Part shown: piece by piece, positions 60,894 to 63,279 of the stretch | Layout: every line of letters starts with the position of its first letter | Numbering within the stretch: the stretch's first letter is position 1 | From: an uncultured Lachnospiraceae bacterium | GTDB lineage: Bacteria; Bacillota; Clostridia; Lachnospirales; Lachnospiraceae | Reading direction: 5' to 3' | DNA: 63,279 nt | Assembly: GCA_947589155.1 (NCBI GenBank) | Contig: CANQBH010000009.1 | Location: 1 to 63,279, forward strand | Translations under genes and position numbers: made by a program | The notes under the pieces: generated by a model | Told to the model about the DNA's origin: nothing | What the model saw: only the letters and a program-made list of their open reading frames with translations | Database searches by the model: none

Positions 60894-61637
60894 TCAATAC
60901 TCCACCTTTCGCAGACACAGCCCCTTTGCCGGCGCGGTCGGCCCCGCGAGTTTGCGGTCGCGCGCCGCAAGGATCACGCCCACGCGCTCCGGTTCCATCC
61001 GGCCCATGCCAACCTCAAGCAGCGTTCCGGTCATAATGCGCACCATGTTCTGCAAAAAACCGCTGCCGTGAAACGTCAGGTAGAGATAGCCTCTCCTGCG
61101 CTCGATCACGATCTCATCCAGACGGCGCACCGTGGACTTCTTCATATGGCTGTTGCCGCAGAAACTCTTAAAGTCGTGTTCGCCGATCAGAAACGCGGCG
61201 GCTTCGCGCATTTTTTCCACATCCGCTTCCTGCGGCAGCGGCGTATAATATCTGCGGTCGAAGACCGGTTTGACCGGCCCGTCGAAACAGGTGTAGCGGT
61301 AGATTTTTCCCACCGCCTTATAGCGCGCGTGGAAACGCTCCGACGCCTCCTTTACTTCCGTAACGGCAATATCGTCCGGCAGGTAGCGGTTCATATAGTC
61401 ACGGATCTCCCCGCAGGAAAGCGGCGTCTCCAAAAAAACGCTCGCCACCATCCCTCTGGCGTGGACGCCGGCGTCCGTCCGCCCCGCGCCGATCAGCGCG
61501 ATCCCGCTTGCGGGCACGTCCGTCATTCGCGCGAGCACCGTTTCCAGTTTGCCTTGGATCGTATCGCGATCCGGCTGGTGCTCCCATCCGTAATATCTTG
61601 TTCCGTCGTAGTCGATCTTTAACTTATAATTTTTCAT
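60894..61637 (-). CDS. truA: tRNA pseudouridine synthase A
   Basis: 247 residues from the ATG at 61637 (GGAGAGG upstream). Isomerises U38-U40 of the tRNA anticodon arm. Catalytic Asp is in GAGRTDAGVHARG; LKIDYDGTRYYGWEHQPDRDTIQ and FHGSGFLQNMVRIMTGTLLEVG are conserved. A strong terminator of the MCP gene stands just before its ribosome binding site, so its own promoter must be close or read-through is needed. Confidence 0.95.
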   Translation of the reverse strand: MKNYKLKIDYDGTRYYGWEHQPDRDTIQGKLETVLARMTDVPASGIALIGAGRTDAGVHARGMVASVFLETPLSCGEIRDYMNRYLPDDIAVTEVKEASERFHARYKAVGKIYRYTCFDGPVKPVFDRRYYTPLPQEADVEKMREAAAFLIGEHDFKSFCGNSHMKKSTVRRLDEIVIERRRGYLYLTFHGSGFLQNMVRIMTGTLLEVGMGRMEPERVGVILAARDRKLAGPTAPAKGLCLRKVEY

Positions 61638-61649
61638 GGCCTCTCCGGA

Positions 61650-61683
61650 CAAAAAAATACTACATTCTTTGGAATGTAGTATT
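61650..61683 (-). terminator. Terminator of the membrane MCP gene
   Basis: Twelve-base perfect stem AATACTACATTC/GAATGTAGTATT with a four-base loop, followed on the minus strand by seven Ts. Confidence 0.92.
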
Positions 61684-61694
61684 GCAGGCTTTCT

Positions 61695-63176
61695 TTAACA
61701 GTCGCCCGCGATATCCTGAAGTTTTCTGACTTCTCCAAGGATCTCGTTTAATGACTGCGTCATCTCCCTCGTGCCTTCCAGCGATTCTTTGGTCATGTTC
61801 ATGGTGTTCTCGCTGTTGGCCGTCAACTGCTGGGTGTAGGCGCTGGTATTGGAAATGCTTCCGGCGATCTGCGTATTGTTGTCGTTGATCTGCGTCAGGT
61901 ATTCGTTCTGGCGGTCGATCTCCTCGGACATATGCTCGATATTCTCGCCGATGCTGCGGAACTGACGGTCGGTCTCCTCCACCAGTTCGCCCTGCCGCTG
62001 GCTGACGGTCCCAAGGCTTTCCACCGCCTCCTGCACGTTGCCGGCCTCTTTTGACAGCGTCTCTAAGATCTCCGTGATCTTATCGGTCGCGTCGCCGGAA
62101 TCGCCGCTGAGTTTTTGAATCTCGCTGGCGACAACGGCAAAGCCCCTGCCGTGTTCGCCCGCCCGCGCGGCCTCAATGGACGCGTTCAGCGCAAGCAGAT
62201 TCGTCTGATCCGTCACGGAGCGGATCAGCGAAAGGATCTCCTTTGCCTCCTGTACGCTGCGGTTCAGTTTGTCCGTCGCAACGGCAACATCGTCGCGCGT
62301 CTTTTCGAGGAGTTTTGCGCTCTGCGATAACTTGTTGATACTTGCCACACCTTCCTGCGACATCCGGTGCGTATCCTGAAAGCGTTCGTGCACTTCGCGG
62401 CTGATGTCGGTCAGGCTGCTCAAGTCGCCGCTGATACCGGTGCTCATCTCCAGCTGCCGCTGCACGTTGTCCGCCACATCCGAAGTGCCGCTGGCGATCT
62501 GTTCAATGGACGCCTGCGCGGATTCGGAACGTTCTTCGATATCCTTTGCGCTGCGGTCGATCACGGAGACCCTCTGATTCAAAACCTGCGTCGCCTGCTG
62601 CACGCTCTGCAGTACGCTCTCCTGCTGCGTCGCCTGCGCCTCGATCGTCTGCATCTTTTCCTCGTTGATATTGCTCTGGATCCGACAGGCGAAGATCGCG
62701 ATCACAAAGACCAGCAAAACGTCGAAGATCTGAATCTCATATTCCGCGATCACCGCGGACTCCGTCATATGCAGCACCACCGCTTTGATCGCGACGGAAA
62801 TAACGTTTAAGATGATGTTGACGATCGCAAAATTCCGCAGAAGTTTGCCGTCGTTATAGACGAGCAGCACCGACATGATCGGGAAAATATAAACAAAGGT
62901 CAATATCGTCGCGCCGGTCCACAGGACAAAACCATAAAGGATCGTATACCCGATGGCGATAATGCCGCGCAGAGCCTTCGTCTCCGTATCCCTGCGGTAA
63001 AAGACGATGCCCGCCGCCAGCGGCGCAAACGCCAGCAGGAGCAGGAGCAGATAATAGCCCATCGTCCGCTCCGCTTTCAGAACCTGAATCAGGTAAGCGA
63101 CGGCAATGATGATAACGGTCACGGCCCAGCCGATCAGGGCAAATTTGTTTTTTCTGGTATCTTCCGATGCTTTCAT
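61695..63176 (-). CDS. Methyl-accepting chemotaxis protein, multi-pass membrane type
   Basis: 493 residues. The first 175 residues contain about six membrane helices (ALIGWAVTVIIIAVAYLI, YYLLLLLLAFAPLAAGI, ATILTFVYIFPIMSVLL, IQIFDVLLVFVIAIFAC) instead of a periplasmic sensor. No HAMP domain is evident. The cytoplasmic coiled coil carries the tip [26 protein letters not shown]. It may sense membrane or intracellular cues. AAGGAGG lies six bases before the ATG. Terminated by the hairpin at 61650-61683. Confidence 0.9.
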   Translation of the reverse strand: MKASEDTRKNKFALIGWAVTVIIIAVAYLIQVLKAERTMGYYLLLLLLAFAPLAAGIVFYRRDTETKALRGIIAIGYTILYGFVLWTGATILTFVYIFPIMSVLLVYNDGKLLRNFAIVNIILNVISVAIKAVVLHMTESAVIAEYEIQIFDVLLVFVIAIFACRIQSNINEEKMQTIEAQATQQESVLQSVQQATQVLNQRVSVIDRSAKDIEERSESAQASIEQIASGTSDVADNVQRQLEMSTGISGDLSSLTDISREVHERFQDTHRMSQEGVASINKLSQSAKLLEKTRDDVAVATDKLNRSVQEAKEILSLIRSVTDQTNLLALNASIEAARAGEHGRGFAVVASEIQKLSGDSGDATDKITEILETLSKEAGNVQEAVESLGTVSQRQGELVEETDRQFRSIGENIEHMSEEIDRQNEYLTQINDNNTQIAGSISNTSAYTQQLTANSENTMNMTKESLEGTREMTQSLNEILGEVRKLQDIAGDC

Positions 63177-63206
63177 CTTATCCTCCTTATCTCATCAGGG
63201 CCGCTC

Positions 63207-63279
63207 CTATAAGAGCTGCTCCAAAATCTCGAAGATCTTTTCCGCCTTCGGCGGCTTTAAGAAATACGCGGAAGGGTTC
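63207..63279 (-). CDS. C-terminal end of a probable response-regulator receiver protein
   Basis: The last 23 codons of a gene entering from the right edge: NPSAYFLKPPKAEKIFEIL followed by EQLL and TAG. The SAYFLKP stretch, with the Lys-Pro pair followed by an amphipathic helix, matches the end of a receiver domain. One other frame is also open here, so the call is tentative. It would lie 30 bases before the MCP gene. Confidence 0.45.
   Translation of the reverse strand, partial: NPSAYFLKPPKAEKIFEILEQLL

Noticed and set aside
1-63279. CRISPR arrays, tRNA or rRNA genes, insertion sequences, prophage genes
   Set aside because: I looked for regular repeats, tRNA-like cloverleaf ends, transposase motifs and phage structural genes and saw none.

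Overview
The window reads as chromosomal DNA of a GC-rich, anaerobic Gram-positive clostridium, most likely a butyrate-forming member of the Lachnospiraceae. The S10-spc-alpha ribosomal gene order, the butyryl-CoA:acetate CoA-transferase, the strong GGAGG ribosome binding sites, the soluble MCP, the ECF transporter module and the type-Z zinc S14 protein all fit. Nearly all genes lie on the minus strand. I saw no rRNA gene, tRNA gene, CRISPR array, insertion sequence or phage. The genus is inference.

Layout. 1-5.6 kb: an operon read right to left: AIR-synthase-like protein, Lrp regulator, aminotransferase, TrmL, EcfA1, EcfA2 and EcfT (cut by the window edge). 5.7-12.2 kb: a VanW/YoaR-type wall protein, a 35-residue membrane peptide missed by ordinary gene calling, endonuclease III, an MntP-like pump with a TetR regulator, an HD-GYP protein and a DUF308 membrane protein. 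12.3-14.6 kb: a compact peroxide-defence operon: glutathione peroxidase, a thioredoxin reductase relative without the NADPH motifs, thioredoxin and an OhrR-type regulator, with a clear promoter, operator-like repeats and a terminator. 14.7-20.8 kb: a cytosolic zinc-sensing MCP, a 5'-nucleotidase, the butyrate CoA-transferase, a glycosyltransferase and an aminotransferase. 20.9-33.4 kb: a free-standing FakA middle domain, a seven-gene sugar operon (isomerase, kinase, two HAD phosphatases, GH2 enzyme, papain-like protein, DUF362 protein), a split OatA-like O-acetyltransferase pair, RlmD and YhaM. 33.5-36 kb: mutS2, apparently on a leaderless transcript.

36-39.6 kb is an accessory island inserted between mutS2 and rplQ. 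It holds an AbiE toxin-antitoxin pair with a palindromic operator over its promoter, an intact SirTM-class sirtuin without the usual macrodomain and lipoylation partners, and a decayed ATPase gene. The start codon of the ATPase gene comes from a fragment of a second sirtuin copy, and the gene carries two in-frame deletions.

39.7-56.2 kb is the complete S10-spc-alpha cluster (31 genes from rpsJ to rplQ, including secY, adk, map, a KOW protein, infA and rpoA). It has a promoter and a folded leader before rpsJ, and a consensus-perfect internal promoter before rpmJ followed by a multi-hairpin region before rpsM. 56.3-63.3 kb: an rRNA-methyltransferase-like protein, RNase H, CorA, an iron alcohol dehydrogenase, a phosphatase, TruA, a membrane MCP and the tail of a probable response regulator.

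The parts most worth testing are the NADPH-motif-less reductase operon, the sirtuin/AbiE island, the two ribosomal leaders, the 35-residue peptide with an opposing promoter, and the isolated FakA domain. I ran no searches; family assignments are from recognised motifs.
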